From NCBI GenBank assembly GCA_929200255.1, contig CAKMYZ010000002.1, positions 182,048 to 246,047 on the forward strand: a stretch of 64,000 bases of DNA, in the 5' to 3' direction. How positions within the stretch are numbered: the stretch's first letter is position 1; every line of letters starts with the position of its first letter. A program made the translations under genes and the position numbers. The stretch comes from an uncultured Alphaproteobacteria bacterium. GTDB taxonomy: Bacteria; Pseudomonadota; Alphaproteobacteria; Rhodobacterales; Rhodobacteraceae. This document shows, piece by piece, positions 1 through 9,260 of the stretch. The notes beneath the pieces were generated by a model. That model searched no databases. It was not told the DNA's origin and saw only the letters and a list, made by a program, of their open reading frames with translations.

Positions 1-443
1 TGCGCGGCATCTGCGGGTTGCGGCCCGGTGTGAAGGGGTTGTCGGAGAACATTCGCGTCAAATCTGTCGTGGGGCGCTTTCTGGAGCATTCGCGCATTGT
101 GTGTTTCGGCAATGGGCAAGCGCTGCCTTCCAAAAAGGCCAAGGTTTATATGAGTTCGGCCGATTGGATGGGGCGCAACCTTAACCGACGGGTCGAAACC
201 CTGGTCGAGATCAAGAACACCACCGTCAAAGCCCAGATCGTGCGCCAGATCATCGCGGCAAACATGGCTGATGTGGCGCAAAGCTGGGTCATGGCAGCCG
301 ATGGCAGTTTTCAGCGGGGCACGGTGGAGGAAGGCGCATTTGCATTCAACTGTCACCGCTTCTTTATGGAAAACCCATCGCTGTCAGGGCGGGGATCAGC
401 GGGTGCATCTGATGTACCGCAGTTGACACACGAGGATGATTAG
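1..443 (+). CDS. ppk: Polyphosphate kinase 1, C-terminal fragment (5' end outside window)
   Basis: Polyphosphate kinase makes inorganic polyphosphate from the terminal phosphate of ATP. The frame is open from the window edge (phase starts at base 3), so only about 147 C-terminal residues are seen. They match the second phospholipase-D-like domain of PPK1: a GRFLEHSRI segment, then [17 protein letters not shown] and a closing stretch typical of the family end. The exopolyphosphatase gene lies 2.3 kb downstream on the same strand, which supports the call. In related genomes as I know them the two are usually close or adjacent; here two unrelated genes lie between. The family assignment is confident; the N-terminal part and its catalytic histidines cannot be checked. 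Confidence 0.93.
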   Translation, partial: RGICGLRPGVKGLSENIRVKSVVGRFLEHSRIVCFGNGQALPSKKAKVYMSSADWMGRNLNRRVETLVEIKNTTVKAQIVRQIIAANMADVAQSWVMAADGSFQRGTVEEGAFAFNCHRFFMENPSLSGRGSAGASDVPQLTHEDD

Positions 444-510
444 GCACGTTGATTGCGCAACGCAATTGTGGTCTGAATTGCAAACCCAGTGCTAGCCAAT
501 AAGAGCCGCA

Positions 511-1455
511 ATGAATTTCATCGAACGCCGACTTCAGGCACTCGCTTTTCAAAAACGTGTCGGAAACCTAAAGGCTGGCGGCCACCCGCAACCCCAGAAC
601 CCAATAGCGCATGTCATCTTGGGGTGCCTGACACCCGCTGGTCTCTCTGCGAATGGCAAAGGTTCCAAACAACTATTCCCGGCTTTTTGCCAAAATCTGC
701 GTGAACTTGGCTTTGCCACCCACATCTGCACCTCACACCGTCAGATCGAGCACCGCATTGACAAGGCCAAGGTGGCGATCCTCATCAATATCTTTGGCGA
801 AGATCACAACGACATCGCGTCACCGCAGATGATCCACCTCGAAAACAAGACAGCCGCGGTGTTCAATCGCGCGAAGATGGGCACGATTATCGCCGACAAA
901 CAGCGCTCACTGGAGCATTTCACAAAGTTCGGCGTCCCTATGCCACCGAAGCCCAGCGCGGATGGGGTGACTTTCAGCAACGCCCGAACCGGGACTGCAA
1001 GGACAGTAAGTCTGGTCTCAGGCACGCAGGAGCTGGACGAGGGCCGCTACAATCGGGCTATGATAAACACGGTTCAGACGTTTGAAGGCCGGTCATATCA
1101 TACCACCGTGCGGTTGATGTGCGTTGCGGACCAGATCGTTCACGCCATGGTACGCGCGCGCACTGTGGAAGATGAAAACCCTAGTGTGCATAGCAAGAAC
1201 ACTCCGCTTGATCCAAAACTGCTTGGGCATCTGCAACAAAAGCTAGTCGATGATCAGCAGGAGACGCTGCAGCAAATTGCACGTAGCATGAACGATGCTA
1301 TTGGCCCATGTTTCGTGGCTCACGATATTCTATTTGACGAACACAGCAGGGATGCTTTTGTGTGTGAGGCCGGACTAAAGTTCTTTGACCAAACTTTCCA
1401 AAAGCACATTCTTCCCATCGGGAAGTCAGTTCCGTTCCATGAACTTCTTGTTTAA
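511..1455 (+). CDS. ATP-grasp-like protein of unknown function
   Basis: A 314-residue protein. The middle reads like an ATP-grasp core: a segment around residues 110-150 of the type N-K-x-A-x-F-N-R...ADKQRSLEHF...GVPMP (the usual hand-over into the ATP-binding fold), then around residues 180-220 a strand-rich part with EGRSYHTTVRLM, and near the C-terminus HDILFDEHSRDAFVCEAGLKFFD, which resembles the metal-binding D...E motif of the family, although the usual final E-x-N is E-x-G here. The substrate cannot be told. No strong ribosome binding site precedes the ATG. The gene sits between ppk and ppx and looks AT-richer than both, suggesting later arrival. Assignment to ATP-grasp is inference from motif shape only. 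Confidence 0.6.
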   Translation: MNFIERRLQALAFQKRVGNLKAGGHPQPQNPIAHVILGCLTPAGLSANGKGSKQLFPAFCQNLRELGFATHICTSHRQIEHRIDKAKVAILINIFGEDHNDIASPQMIHLENKTAAVFNRAKMGTIIADKQRSLEHFTKFGVPMPPKPSADGVTFSNARTGTARTVSLVSGTQELDEGRYNRAMINTVQTFEGRSYHTTVRLMCVADQIVHAMVRARTVEDENPSVHSKNTPLDPKLLGHLQQKLVDDQQETLQQIARSMNDAIGPCFVAHDILFDEHSRDAFVCEAGLKFFDQTFQKHILPIGKSVPFHELLV

Positions 1456-1502
1456 TGAACGGCACTATGCACAAAAGGCCGCAAACCTGTTTGTGGATTG
1501 GA

Positions 1503-2585
1503 TTAAGTTGAACGCCCTGAACGGTTAATCACGCCCATGTTGTTAAAACCTGTCGCATTGCCTGTTCTCCGAAAATCTTCAAATCCGGTGTAACGCACTG
1601 ATTTTACATAGAGAAAACTCTCGTCCTTTTCTGACATCGCGGCAAGCAGCCGTGCGAGGTCTTTGTATTCAGCGCCCCCTCCAGGATGGCCACCGGTCAT
1701 GGTGACCCGGTGAATGCGGTCATGGATCGGGCCGTTGAATTTGTAATGCCTGATGGGCAGCAGGAAATGCGGGGAGGCTGCGCCGCTGACATCATGCGCG
1801 CTTTGGAAAATCTGACCGCTGCGCCAACGCAGCAAAACCGGCTTGCGGATGGCGTTGTAGCGGGAACTGGGTAAGCGCAGCAGCTTTCTCGCCTTGGTCT
1901 CGATCCATGATCTTTTTTGATTAAGGTCAAATTTCCGGAGGAGCCGGGCGCGGCTTCCTGCGTGCCGCATCTTGGGCGTTTTTCCTTCCCTGATCCGCAG
2001 ATGCTGCTGACCATCAAAATACCATGGCTTGTCCAGGTCGATAACGGGATCGCCGGCCATCTCCGCCAGATCCGAAACTGTGGCGGGGTACATATCGATC
2101 ATGGCGCCCCAAACAAATTCATCAACGGTGTCATCCAGCTTTGCCGTGAAGTCCTGGATGGACAAGCCCTCGGGCAAATCCAAAAACTCATCGGCATCCA
2201 GATGCAGCGACCATTGGTTCAAGCCGAACTTCTCAACCAGAAGCATCCGCCACATCACTTCCATACGACTGATCGGTAAACTAAGCGCTTGAGCATCCTT
2301 TGCTTCAATTTTATCGCCGTATTTGCGATGACTTTTCAAAAGCGTCACGTCGGGCTGCGCGCTCAGATAGGCCGCTGTGCCATCCGTGGATCTGTCATCA
2401 ATGAATACAAAGCGCTGCACCCCAAGCTTGCGATAATGCGTCAGAAACGGAGGCAGGAAATGCTTCTCATTGTGAACGAGTGCTGACAGCGTAAAGCCAG
2501 ACGCATTGGTCAGGTCACGCGATACGATTTCAAGATCGTCGTATTTCTGAAGTACCGGGTGCATTCTCTGTCTGGTTCTGCCCAT
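1503..2585 (-). CDS. Glycosyltransferase family 2-like protein
   Basis: About 360 residues. The N-terminal third has the pattern of a GT2-type nucleotide-sugar transferase that acts without a membrane anchor: ALVHNEKHFLPPFLTHYRKLGV, then FIDDRSTDGT, and further on LHLDADEFLDL, which supplies the metal-binding D-x-D type motif. This is the Glyco_tranf_2_4 (PF13704) style found in capsule, LPS or exopolysaccharide loci. Sugar and acceptor are unknown. The gene is opposite in direction to ppk and ppx and lies between them; about 140 bases separate its start from the ppx start, so the two may share a divergent promoter region. A GTG two codons upstream (2591) is an alternative start. Confidence 0.8.
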   Translation of the reverse strand: MGRTRQRMHPVLQKYDDLEIVSRDLTNASGFTLSALVHNEKHFLPPFLTHYRKLGVQRFVFIDDRSTDGTAAYLSAQPDVTLLKSHRKYGDKIEAKDAQALSLPISRMEVMWRMLLVEKFGLNQWSLHLDADEFLDLPEGLSIQDFTAKLDDTVDEFVWGAMIDMYPATVSDLAEMAGDPVIDLDKPWYFDGQQHLRIREGKTPKMRHAGSRARLLRKFDLNQKRSWIETKARKLLRLPSSRYNAIRKPVLLRWRSGQIFQSAHDVSGAASPHFLLPIRHYKFNGPIHDRIHRVTMTGGHPGGGAEYKDLARLLAAMSEKDESFLYVKSVRYTGFEDFRRTGNATGFNNMGVINRSGRST

Positions 2586-2722
2586 AGTCACGTGTTGTCA
2601 CTGTCGCCGCCTGGACCATGATTTCAACCCAGCCTTCTGGCAAGCGTAATAATTGCCCGCCCGGCGATTGACGCTGATTGTCCAAAAGCTCATTGTTGTC
2701 ACGGGGTAAGAGCTGCGAGCAC

Positions 2723-4270
2723 ATGACGCAATCATCAGATGTTGAAACCATCGACTGGGGCCCGTTCGGACGCCCGTTGTTTGAAGACGCCGCAGCCAAA
2801 GGTCTTAGCAGGGTTGGGGTGATCGATGTTGGCTCCAACTCTGTGCGTTTGGTGGTTTTTGATGGCGCGGCGCGTTCGCCGGCCTATTTCTACAATGAAA
2901 AAATCATGTGTGCGCTGGGTGCGGGTCTGACCCAAACCGGACACCTGAACCCCGAAGGCCGTTTGCGTGCCCTTTCCGCAATCCGGCGGTTCGCCGCCCT
3001 GGCCGAAGGTATGGGGCTGCCCACGTTGACGGCTGTGGCAACCGCTGCGGTGCGCGAGGCATCCGACGGCAAGGATTTTCAGGACCATGTGCTGCGCGAA
3101 ACCGGCATCAAGCTGTGGATCATCGATGGCAAGGAAGAGGCGCGATTGTCGGCCCAGGGCGTTCTTCTGGGATGGCCGGGCAGCTATGGGTTGGTTTGCG
3201 ACATCGGCGGCTCATCCATGGAATTGGCCGATCTTGCCGAAGGCCGCGTCGGGCGGCGCGTCACGTCCGCGCTTGGCCCGCTCAAGCTTCGCGAAATCAA
3301 GGGCGGCAAGAAGGCCGTCAAGGCCCATGTGCGCGAGGTGATCGCAAAACTGCATGACGAGATGAACAATGTCACCGGCATGCGCTTGTTTCTGGTGGGT
3401 GGATCGTGGCGTGCCATCGCCCGCATCGATATGGAAAGGCGCAGCTATCCTCTGACTGTCCTGCACGAATACCGGATGTCGGCGCGGCAAATCAGCAAAA
3501 CGGCCGAGTATATCCGCAAATCAGATCTGCAAAAGCTCCGCAGCCGCTGCAATATCTCTGACAGCCGGATGTCGTTGGTGCCATTGGCCTCGATTGTCCT
3601 TAAGGAATTGATCCGCGCCTTCAAACCCAAAGACGTTGCCCTGTCGTCCTACGGCATCCGCGAAGGCATGCTGTACGAGCAAATGCCGCGCAAATTGCGC
3701 GAACGTGACCCGCTGATTGAGGCTTGCCGCTTTGCCGAGGCCAAAGACGCGCGCCTGCCGGGATTTGGCCGGGTGCTTTATAACTTTGTCAGACCGCTAT
3801 TTCCGCGTGCCAACTGGCAACGTCAACGTATCATCAAGGCGGCCTGCCTCTTGCACGATGTAAGTTGGCGTGCGCATCCCGATTACAGGGCAGAGGTGAC
3901 ATTTGACAACGCTACCCGTGCCAATCTGGGCGGGCTGAAGCACTATGAAAGGGTCTTGCTGGGGCTCGCCTTGATGAACCGCTACACGAGCAAGACAAGC
4001 AACTCGCGATTTGATCCCCTCTTTGAGATGCTGGATGAAACCCAGATCAAGGAGGCCGAAGTCCTTGGCCGGGCGATGCGGCTTGGGACCATGCTCTGGC
4101 TGACCGCTGACGAAGAACCCGGCACGCTGAAGTGGAAACCCAAATCGCGCGAATTGACACTGAGCCTGACGAACCACGCGCGCCCCTTATTCGGAGAAGT
4201 GGCCGAGGCAAGGTTTGCGGCATTGGCCACAGCGATGGGGGCAACCGGAACGGTGAAGTTCACCAAATAG
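2723..4270 (+). CDS. ppx: Exopolyphosphatase, Ppx/GppA family
   Basis: Degrades polyphosphate from the ends, releasing phosphate; some family members act on pppGpp. The 515-residue protein begins its actin-like ATPase domain with IDVGSNSVRLVVFDG near residue 30 and has the second phosphate-binding loop CDIGGSSMELA near residue 160. A GGSWRAIARID segment follows, and the C-terminal half has a helical HD-like region (LLHDVSWRAHPDYR). The ATG at 2723 is preferred over the in-frame TTG at 2678 because the family begins shortly before the IDVGSNS motif. Together with ppk upstream it would form a polyphosphate synthesis and breakdown pair. Confidence 0.93.
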   Translation: MTQSSDVETIDWGPFGRPLFEDAAAKGLSRVGVIDVGSNSVRLVVFDGAARSPAYFYNEKIMCALGAGLTQTGHLNPEGRLRALSAIRRFAALAEGMGLPTLTAVATAAVREASDGKDFQDHVLRETGIKLWIIDGKEEARLSAQGVLLGWPGSYGLVCDIGGSSMELADLAEGRVGRRVTSALGPLKLREIKGGKKAVKAHVREVIAKLHDEMNNVTGMRLFLVGGSWRAIARIDMERRSYPLTVLHEYRMSARQISKTAEYIRKSDLQKLRSRCNISDSRMSLVPLASIVLKELIRAFKPKDVALSSYGIREGMLYEQMPRKLRERDPLIEACRFAEAKDARLPGFGRVLYNFVRPLFPRANWQRQRIIKAACLLHDVSWRAHPDYRAEVTFDNATRANLGGLKHYERVLLGLALMNRYTSKTSNSRFDPLFEMLDETQIKEAEVLGRAMRLGTMLWLTADEEPGTLKWKPKSRELTLSLTNHARPLFGEVAEARFAALATAMGATGTVKFTK

Positions 4271-4554
4271 ATCATCGCTTACCATTTGGAATCATGCCTA
4301 CCGGGATTGAGACAATCTCGTGATGCAGCGCCCCAAATGACGGCGGCCGACACATGAATTTGAGTCAACTATCCACAAAGCAGGCTGAATATCCGCAAAA
4401 ACACGCCATTAACTCCTAATACGGACACAATTACGCCGTACGCACGACAGAATGTTGCCATTATTCGAGGGCTTCCATTACTATATTCATATTGGGTACA
4501 TGTTGCGTATCGTGCCCGCGTTTGGTTCCATGGTTCGTGTTAGGTTGAATAGTT
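4271..4554. other. Intergenic region between ppx and the PP2C gene
   Basis: No gene is seen. The second half is AT-rich (around 4400-4550) and probably holds the promoter of the phosphatase gene that starts at 4555. No clear hairpin terminator for ppx could be picked out by eye. Confidence 0.4.
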
Positions 4555-5625
4555 ATGTTGGACGGTAGTCAGGTGAACGCAGAAGTTCTGAGTTTTGATG
4601 TATCCACGGTGGCCCTCAAAGGCGCCCGAAGTTATCAAGAAGATAGCCTCATTTCCAGTTTTGCACTCGGTCAGGACACCGGTTTCGCTGTCCTTGCAGA
4701 TGGTATGGGGGGCCATACATCTGGGCATGTTGCCAGCACGCTGGTCGTCGCCGAAATGTTTGCACAACTCAAGATGCAGGACCTGATGCTTGATGAGGGC
4801 TTGTTAAACATCCCGACAGCCCTGGAGACTGCTGCTGAAGCTGCAAACAATCGCGTGTCAGAATACGCTGACACACATGACGAAGCCTACGGGATGGGCT
4901 CAACGCTGTTGTCGGTTGTGATCAGACAAGACAAGCTTTTCTGGATATCTGTGGGCGACTCACCTTTGCTGCTATTTCGTGGTGGCGAGCTGCATCAGCT
5001 GAACAAAGACCACTCCATGGCACCGGAAATTGACATGATGGTCAAAGCGGGGGCGATGACCGAAGAGGTTGGTCGCAATCACCCGGATCGCAACACACTG
5101 ACGTCGGCCATTACCGGCAGCAAAATCCAGAAGATCGATTGCCCAGAGCGTCCGATCGCATTGCAGCCTGATGATATCCTGATCGTTGCCAGCGATGGTA
5201 TTCAGTATCTGTCCAATGAGGTGATTGCCCGCACGCTCAAGCAAACGCAGGCCGGGCGCGGCGTCGACATCGCCAATGCGTTGATCGAAGAGATTGAAGA
5301 ACTCAATGACCCCGAGCAGGACAACACAGCCTGCATGGTTATCAAAGTGAGCGTCAGCTTGCAGGAACCGGCCATCGCGGTTGATATCGCTGACAAACCG
5401 GTGCTGGCCGCCGCCCCTGATGAGGTCGCAGAACGCAAACCTTCGTCACGGATCGTGCGCATCGTCCCAAAGAAACCCGTGCCGAAGGAGCCTGAGGTCG
5501 AAAAGATACTCCATGAGAAAGCGCCACCTGTATCTGAGAACGAAGACGATCACGAGGATGCGCTCGCCGAAGGCGCGCGGCGCAAGGCGTATTGGTATCG
5601 AGGCCAGCGGTTCTACAAAAACTGA
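4555..5625 (+). CDS. PP2C-family serine/threonine protein phosphatase
   Basis: A 356-residue metal-dependent protein phosphatase. Motifs in order: GARSYQEDS near residue 22 (metal-binding), LADGMGGHTSG near residue 48 (the family signature), GMGSTLLSVV near 115, GDSPLLLF near 137, SDGIQYLSN near 217 and DPEQDNTACMVI near 255, all expected for an active enzyme. After about residue 265 there is a roughly 90-residue charged, proline-rich extension (basic KKPVPKE, then acidic EDDHED) that is not part of the catalytic domain and ends in an aromatic/basic tail. No partner kinase gene is adjacent, so its target cannot be inferred. It stands alone behind a 280-base upstream region. Confidence 0.92.
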   Translation: MLDGSQVNAEVLSFDVSTVALKGARSYQEDSLISSFALGQDTGFAVLADGMGGHTSGHVASTLVVAEMFAQLKMQDLMLDEGLLNIPTALETAAEAANNRVSEYADTHDEAYGMGSTLLSVVIRQDKLFWISVGDSPLLLFRGGELHQLNKDHSMAPEIDMMVKAGAMTEEVGRNHPDRNTLTSAITGSKIQKIDCPERPIALQPDDILIVASDGIQYLSNEVIARTLKQTQAGRGVDIANALIEEIEELNDPEQDNTACMVIKVSVSLQEPAIAVDIADKPVLAAAPDEVAERKPSSRIVRIVPKKPVPKEPEVEKILHEKAPPVSENEDDHEDALAEGARRKAYWYRGQRFYKN

Positions 5626-5721
5626 CCCGCCGGGGCGTGCGCCTTCTTTCAGCCAGGAAGGGCTGCCACATACCGTCGATACGGGGGGAGGCCCCTCGAA
5701 CGATCGGACATCGTTTTCAAA

Positions 5722-6720
5722 TCACGGCGCAAGGTCCAGCACGACCGGAAAGTGATCTGACGCTGCCAGAAGCGCATCGCGCAGCACCGGGTCGGCATAA
5801 CAATCCGGGTGGTCAAAGGGATGCCAGATTTGCCACAGCGGTGCACGCGCATGCACGGCCGGCGATACCATCACATAGTCAAGAAGCGCCTGCAGATACG
5901 GCTCGCCCTTGCGTTTGAAGCGGGCCGTTGTGGGCGTCGCGCCAATGCGCCGCCCCAGCGCCATGCGCGCGTGCGGATCAAACAGGGGGATGCCTTCGTC
6001 TTCACCCAGAACAATCTCTACACCAGAGCGGCCAAAGAGCTTTTCATATTCGTCCAACCCAGGGCCATCGTTGAAATCGCCAAGAACGATCAGGTCGTCA
6101 CCGCCTGCAAGATGATCGGCCACGCGGCGGCGCAGCCAGATACACTGCGCCAATTGCTTGCGCCGGTTCTGGATCGATATCCGCGTCGCTTCTGCCTGAT
6201 CTCTTGCGCCATGCGGGGCCTTGGATTTCGCATGCACCCCTATCAGGCGCAGCGGGCCAACGGGCGTTTCCAGTGCCACTTCCAGCGGTGGCTTGGACCA
6301 GATGATCGGATCGGGATGGGCGTCAATATCAACGTCCATCGCAAACTGCCGATCAAAGCGCGGCGCATCGGGGGTGCCTTTGGGGTCATGCCGGGCGGTG
6401 ATCGTATCGGGATCATAAAGCAGGGCAATTTCCTGCTGGGTGTCGTTGGTAAAACCTGTCAGGGCCGCCCGTGCCCGCAGGTCAAAACGTGCGGCGAAAT
6501 GCGCCAAGGCCGCAATCGTACTGCGGTGCCTGCTGGTATCGGGCGCTTCGACAATCATCACTGCATCGGCATCCAACGCCGCAAAAACGCGGCCTAACCC
6601 GGCGGTTTGCTGGGCCTTGGTCACATCCCAGCGCGATGACCAGCTGTCATCGTCGATCAACTGCCCATCATCATTAAACAGGCTGTTGAACCACTCCACA
6701 TTATAGGTGGCGATCCTCAC
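5722..6720 (-). CDS. Endonuclease/exonuclease/phosphatase family protein
   Basis: A 332-residue member of the EEP superfamily (Mg-dependent phosphodiesterases including DNase I, exonuclease III and inositol phosphatases). It starts with RIATYNVEWFNSLF, the N-terminal metal-binding strand, has VMIVEAPD near residue 65 (catalytic Glu), VHAKSK near 175, LGDFNDGPG near 225 (catalytic Asp/Asn) and ASDHFPVVLDL at the C-terminus (catalytic His). The GTG at 6720 is chosen because it overlaps the stop of the upstream DnaJ-like gene as GTGA, a sign of translational coupling; an ATG at 6750 would create a longer overlap. The substrate is unknown. Confidence 0.85.
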   Translation of the reverse strand: MRIATYNVEWFNSLFNDDGQLIDDDSWSSRWDVTKAQQTAGLGRVFAALDADAVMIVEAPDTSRHRSTIAALAHFAARFDLRARAALTGFTNDTQQEIALLYDPDTITARHDPKGTPDAPRFDRQFAMDVDIDAHPDPIIWSKPPLEVALETPVGPLRLIGVHAKSKAPHGARDQAEATRISIQNRRKQLAQCIWLRRRVADHLAGGDDLIVLGDFNDGPGLDEYEKLFGRSGVEIVLGEDEGIPLFDPHARMALGRRIGATPTTARFKRKGEPYLQALLDYVMVSPAVHARAPLWQIWHPFDHPDCYADPVLRDALLAASDHFPVVLDLAP

Positions 6721-7400
6721 GCCGCCCGCCCGCTCTGGATTTCTTCCCACGCCCGGTTGATCGCCACCATGCGCCGTTCGGCAAGCTTGATGGCTTCCTC
6801 GGGCACACCGCGCGCGAGCATCTGATCAGGATGCGTTTCCCGCACCAGTTGACGCCAGGCGGCACGCACGTCACCCATTGGCGCGTCAGGATCGACCCCC
6901 AACACATCATATGGGTCACGATCAGCTTCGGCCACAAACTGTGCGCGGATGCCACGAAAACGCCGCTCGTCAAAGCCAAAAATCTCGGCCACCTCATGCA
7001 GAAAATCATCCTCTTTGGGATGGTAGACGCCATCGGCCACCGCAATGTGAAACAACCCCTCCAGCAGATCACAAAGCGGGCGATCATCCGTGTCATACAT
7101 CGCCTTGATCCGACGCGCGTAGGTTTCGTAACCCGCCACATCCTGCCGGGCGAGGTTGAACACACGGGCCGCGTTCGCCTCTTCCTCTGGTGGGATCAGA
7201 AAAACCTCGCGGAAGGCGACGACCTCATCTTTGGTCACTAACCCATCGGCCTTGGCCATCTTTGCCCCAAGCGCGATCACTGCGATCGCAAATGCAACCG
7301 TGCGATCCGGCGACGCACGCAGCTTTTCAAAGACTGCGGACAGCCCTTCACCGTTGGCGAGGGCGGCGATCGCTTCGGCCATGCGGGACCAGATCGACAT
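6717..7400 (-). CDS. TerB-DnaJ (DjlA-like) co-chaperone
   Basis: 227 residues in two parts. Residues about 25-150 form an all-helical TerB-type domain (AIAVIALGAKMAKADGLVT and a matching later repeat HIAVADGVYHPKEDDFL). Residues about 165-225 form a J domain with DPYDVLGVDPDAP and the diagnostic H-P-D tripeptide in THPDQM, so it should stimulate a DnaK-type Hsp70 ATPase. Unlike E. coli DjlA there is no clear N-terminal transmembrane segment. Its reading frame is followed by the EEP gene with a GTGA overlap. Before the accessory DNA arrived, the gene upstream of it was evidently the GNAT acetyltransferase whose 3' remnant ends 14 bases before this start. Confidence 0.88.
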   Translation of the reverse strand: MSIWSRMAEAIAALANGEGLSAVFEKLRASPDRTVAFAIAVIALGAKMAKADGLVTKDEVVAFREVFLIPPEEEANAARVFNLARQDVAGYETYARRIKAMYDTDDRPLCDLLEGLFHIAVADGVYHPKEDDFLHEVAEIFGFDERRFRGIRAQFVAEADRDPYDVLGVDPDAPMGDVRAAWRQLVRETHPDQMLARGVPEEAIKLAERRMVAINRAWEEIQSGRAA

Positions 7401-7413
7401 CGGGCGGGGCCTT

Positions 7414-7616
7414 TCAAACTATCTTCTGCATCAGAACAAGATCGTGCCAACCCCCAAACTTGAACCCCACTTCGGGCAGTGTTGCAACCTCTTGAAAACC
7501 CAGATGGGCGTGAAACTGCACCGCGCTGGCATTTTCGGCGCTGCACCCTGCAAACATGCTATGCCTGCCTGCCCCTTTGCATGCTGGAAAAGCGCGCCCA
7601 TCAGTTTGGCACCGAT
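7414..7616 (-). pseudogene. GNAT N-acetyltransferase, 3' remnant (C-terminal half, with a frameshift)
   Basis: Read on the minus strand, the last 50 or so codons spell a normal GNAT C-terminus: HSMFAGCSAENASAVQFHA, then LGFQEVATLPEVGFKFGGW and HDLVLMQKIV before a TGA at 7416-7414. Upstream of this the reading continues in another frame (IGAKLMGALFQHA), so a one-base frameshift is needed in or near the A/G-rich run around 7573-7580. Homology stops at about 7616, at the G-x-G of the acetyl-CoA loop. The missing N-terminal half of the same gene lies at 12056-12208, on the same strand and in the right order. The gene is therefore disrupted and dead. Confidence 0.8.
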
Positions 7617-8016
7617 GCTCAGGTCAGACGGCGAAGCCTCCTGTTCCTACTGATCTGCCACATGACGAACGCGGGAGGGGCGAGGCAATGCTATTCGACA
7701 GGGGTGGTGCGGCCGGCAGGCGCAGCCCAAGACACGGCCCTGTCAAATAGGATTGCCCGAGGGGGAGGACCGCGCCCTCACCCTGACGGCCAGGGGCGTT
7801 TGGCTTGTCCAAATCCCACTGGCCCAAGGAAATAAGAGTGGCGGGGCCAACAGCCCCGGCACAATTGTTGTCATTCGGTTTTAGAGATTGAACTCACAGG
7901 TCGCGGACAGAGCTTCCGTTCGGTACGGCTGCGCAAATGTCTGCATTTCAACGCACGACATAACTGAAAATCTTACGAATGGAGCTAAAGTCGGGCTGGT
8001 TCGTAGTCTAGCTCGG
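7617..8016. other. Left end of the accessory insert, no intact gene
   Basis: This stretch lies between the GNAT remnant and the LysR gene. No full-length gene is seen. On the plus strand the frame ending at TAG 7884 (from about 7753 and open further upstream) reads LPEGEDRALTLTARGVWLVQ and ends ...SPGTIVVIRF, which looks protein-like and could be the 3' end of a decayed gene; I could not identify it. The rest shows no recognisable structure. Confidence 0.35.
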
Positions 8017-8880
8017 CTACAATTCCCTCAGGAGCGCATCTTTGGCCCAGTTCTTGCACCTTTCGAGGGATCCAGAATGCGCTTCGTTTCGCCTTGAAAG
8101 TGCAACAATTGGCTGAGCCAAAAGGGCGCCTGTAGCAGGAACAAGCAAAGGGTGCCTCCGGGCGACACAGTCCGGCAAGAGACCTTTCGTCAACCCGCTG
8201 GCCAATATCTGAGCCATTGCTTCAAAATGCCTTACGCGAATTTGGACCCCTGCTTTGCCAGCCAGTTTGTCCATCATCGCAGTCCCCGTGCGCATTTCTG
8301 GCACCTCGTTAAGCGCAACCCATGGCAAGGTTGTAGGGTTTTGGTCGCGGCAGAAATAAACACTGTACGTCAGCTTGCCGATTGGTTCTGCATCAACGCG
8401 TTTAACGTCCCAAGTGATACCTTTCGGCAGGTCATCAATTTTTATAGCCAGATCAACGGCACCTTGTGAAAGCGCCAACGAACTGGATTGCGGTAACAAC
8501 TCCACTCGCAATTGCCGCTTCTTGAGCAGGTCAGGAAGAGCGGGTGCGAGAATGTGATCGGATATATAGGGGCGCGCGGAAATTTTTAAGTTCCCCCAGG
8601 TTTTTTCAGCGGATCCATCGGCCAGTTTGCGCTGAGCAGATTGTATAGATGTTGCTGCACTTTCCAAATTCACCAAAATGTCTTTGCAAAATGCGGTCGG
8701 GAGATGCGTCCTTCCATTTTTGGCAAACAATGCACGACCGTACTCGGCTTCTAGCAACTTAATACGCCGCCCGACGGTGGTAGCGTCCAGCTTCAGTTCT
8801 GTCGCAGCCCCAGACAACGTTCCGCACCTGGCAACATAAAGAAGAGCAGACCACTTAGCCTGCAGCCCCATGATGCCCAT
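8017..8880 (-). CDS. LysR-family transcriptional regulator
   Basis: 287 residues. The first 65 form a winged helix-turn-helix of LysR type (LYVARCGTLSGAATELKLDATTVGRRIKLLEAEYGRALF), followed by a substrate-binding domain of periplasmic-binding-protein fold with the expected length. It resembles the subgroup with a V-G-R-R recognition helix that often regulates a single adjacent gene. No partner can be recognised: the downstream side is decayed DNA and the upstream side is about 380 bases without a convincing gene. It belongs to the DNA that interrupts the GNAT gene. Confidence 0.87.
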   Translation of the reverse strand: MGIMGLQAKWSALLYVARCGTLSGAATELKLDATTVGRRIKLLEAEYGRALFAKNGRTHLPTAFCKDILVNLESAATSIQSAQRKLADGSAEKTWGNLKISARPYISDHILAPALPDLLKKRQLRVELLPQSSSLALSQGAVDLAIKIDDLPKGITWDVKRVDAEPIGKLTYSVYFCRDQNPTTLPWVALNEVPEMRTGTAMMDKLAGKAGVQIRVRHFEAMAQILASGLTKGLLPDCVARRHPLLVPATGALLAQPIVALSRRNEAHSGSLERCKNWAKDALLREL

Positions 8881-9260
8881 CAGGCGACGAACGCGATGCC
8901 GTCCTGCCGCGAACCCTGATTGGGGCAGATAGGGGTCGAATGCCGGAGGGGGCAGAATCCTACGCTAAGGTGAAAGCTGCCCTTTGTGATCAATGCCGCG
9001 AATGGGGCGCGACGTGCCCATAGCAGAAGCCTTAGTCTCTCACGACAGTGTTCGTCGCGTCAGAAGTGCTGCGCAAGCGAGAATTTGGATGCTACCGTGC
9101 AGCGAGAAAATTGGCCATTGGTGCGGCTTGCAGCATGGATCTGGCTTTGGAATTACAAGTTGCGGACTTAGTTGTCGTTGAGGATGACGTAACGAACGGC
9201 TGCTTTGCCTTGCCCCAACCATTGATGATCAGAAATGTGAGGCTCTTGGACAAAAAGAAG
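8881..9260. other. Intergenic region, no supported gene
   Basis: The sequence between the LysR gene and the DUF1963 gene holds short open frames on both strands, one of which (plus strand, ATG 9048 to 9386) runs antisense into the 3' end of the DUF1963 gene. None has a recognisable domain or good ribosome binding site. It may be degraded coding DNA. Confidence 0.35.

Noticed and set aside
5640..5715. GC-rich partial inverted repeat between converging PP2C and EEP genes
   Set aside because: Stem is short and imperfect and no T run follows on either strand; not enough for a terminator call.
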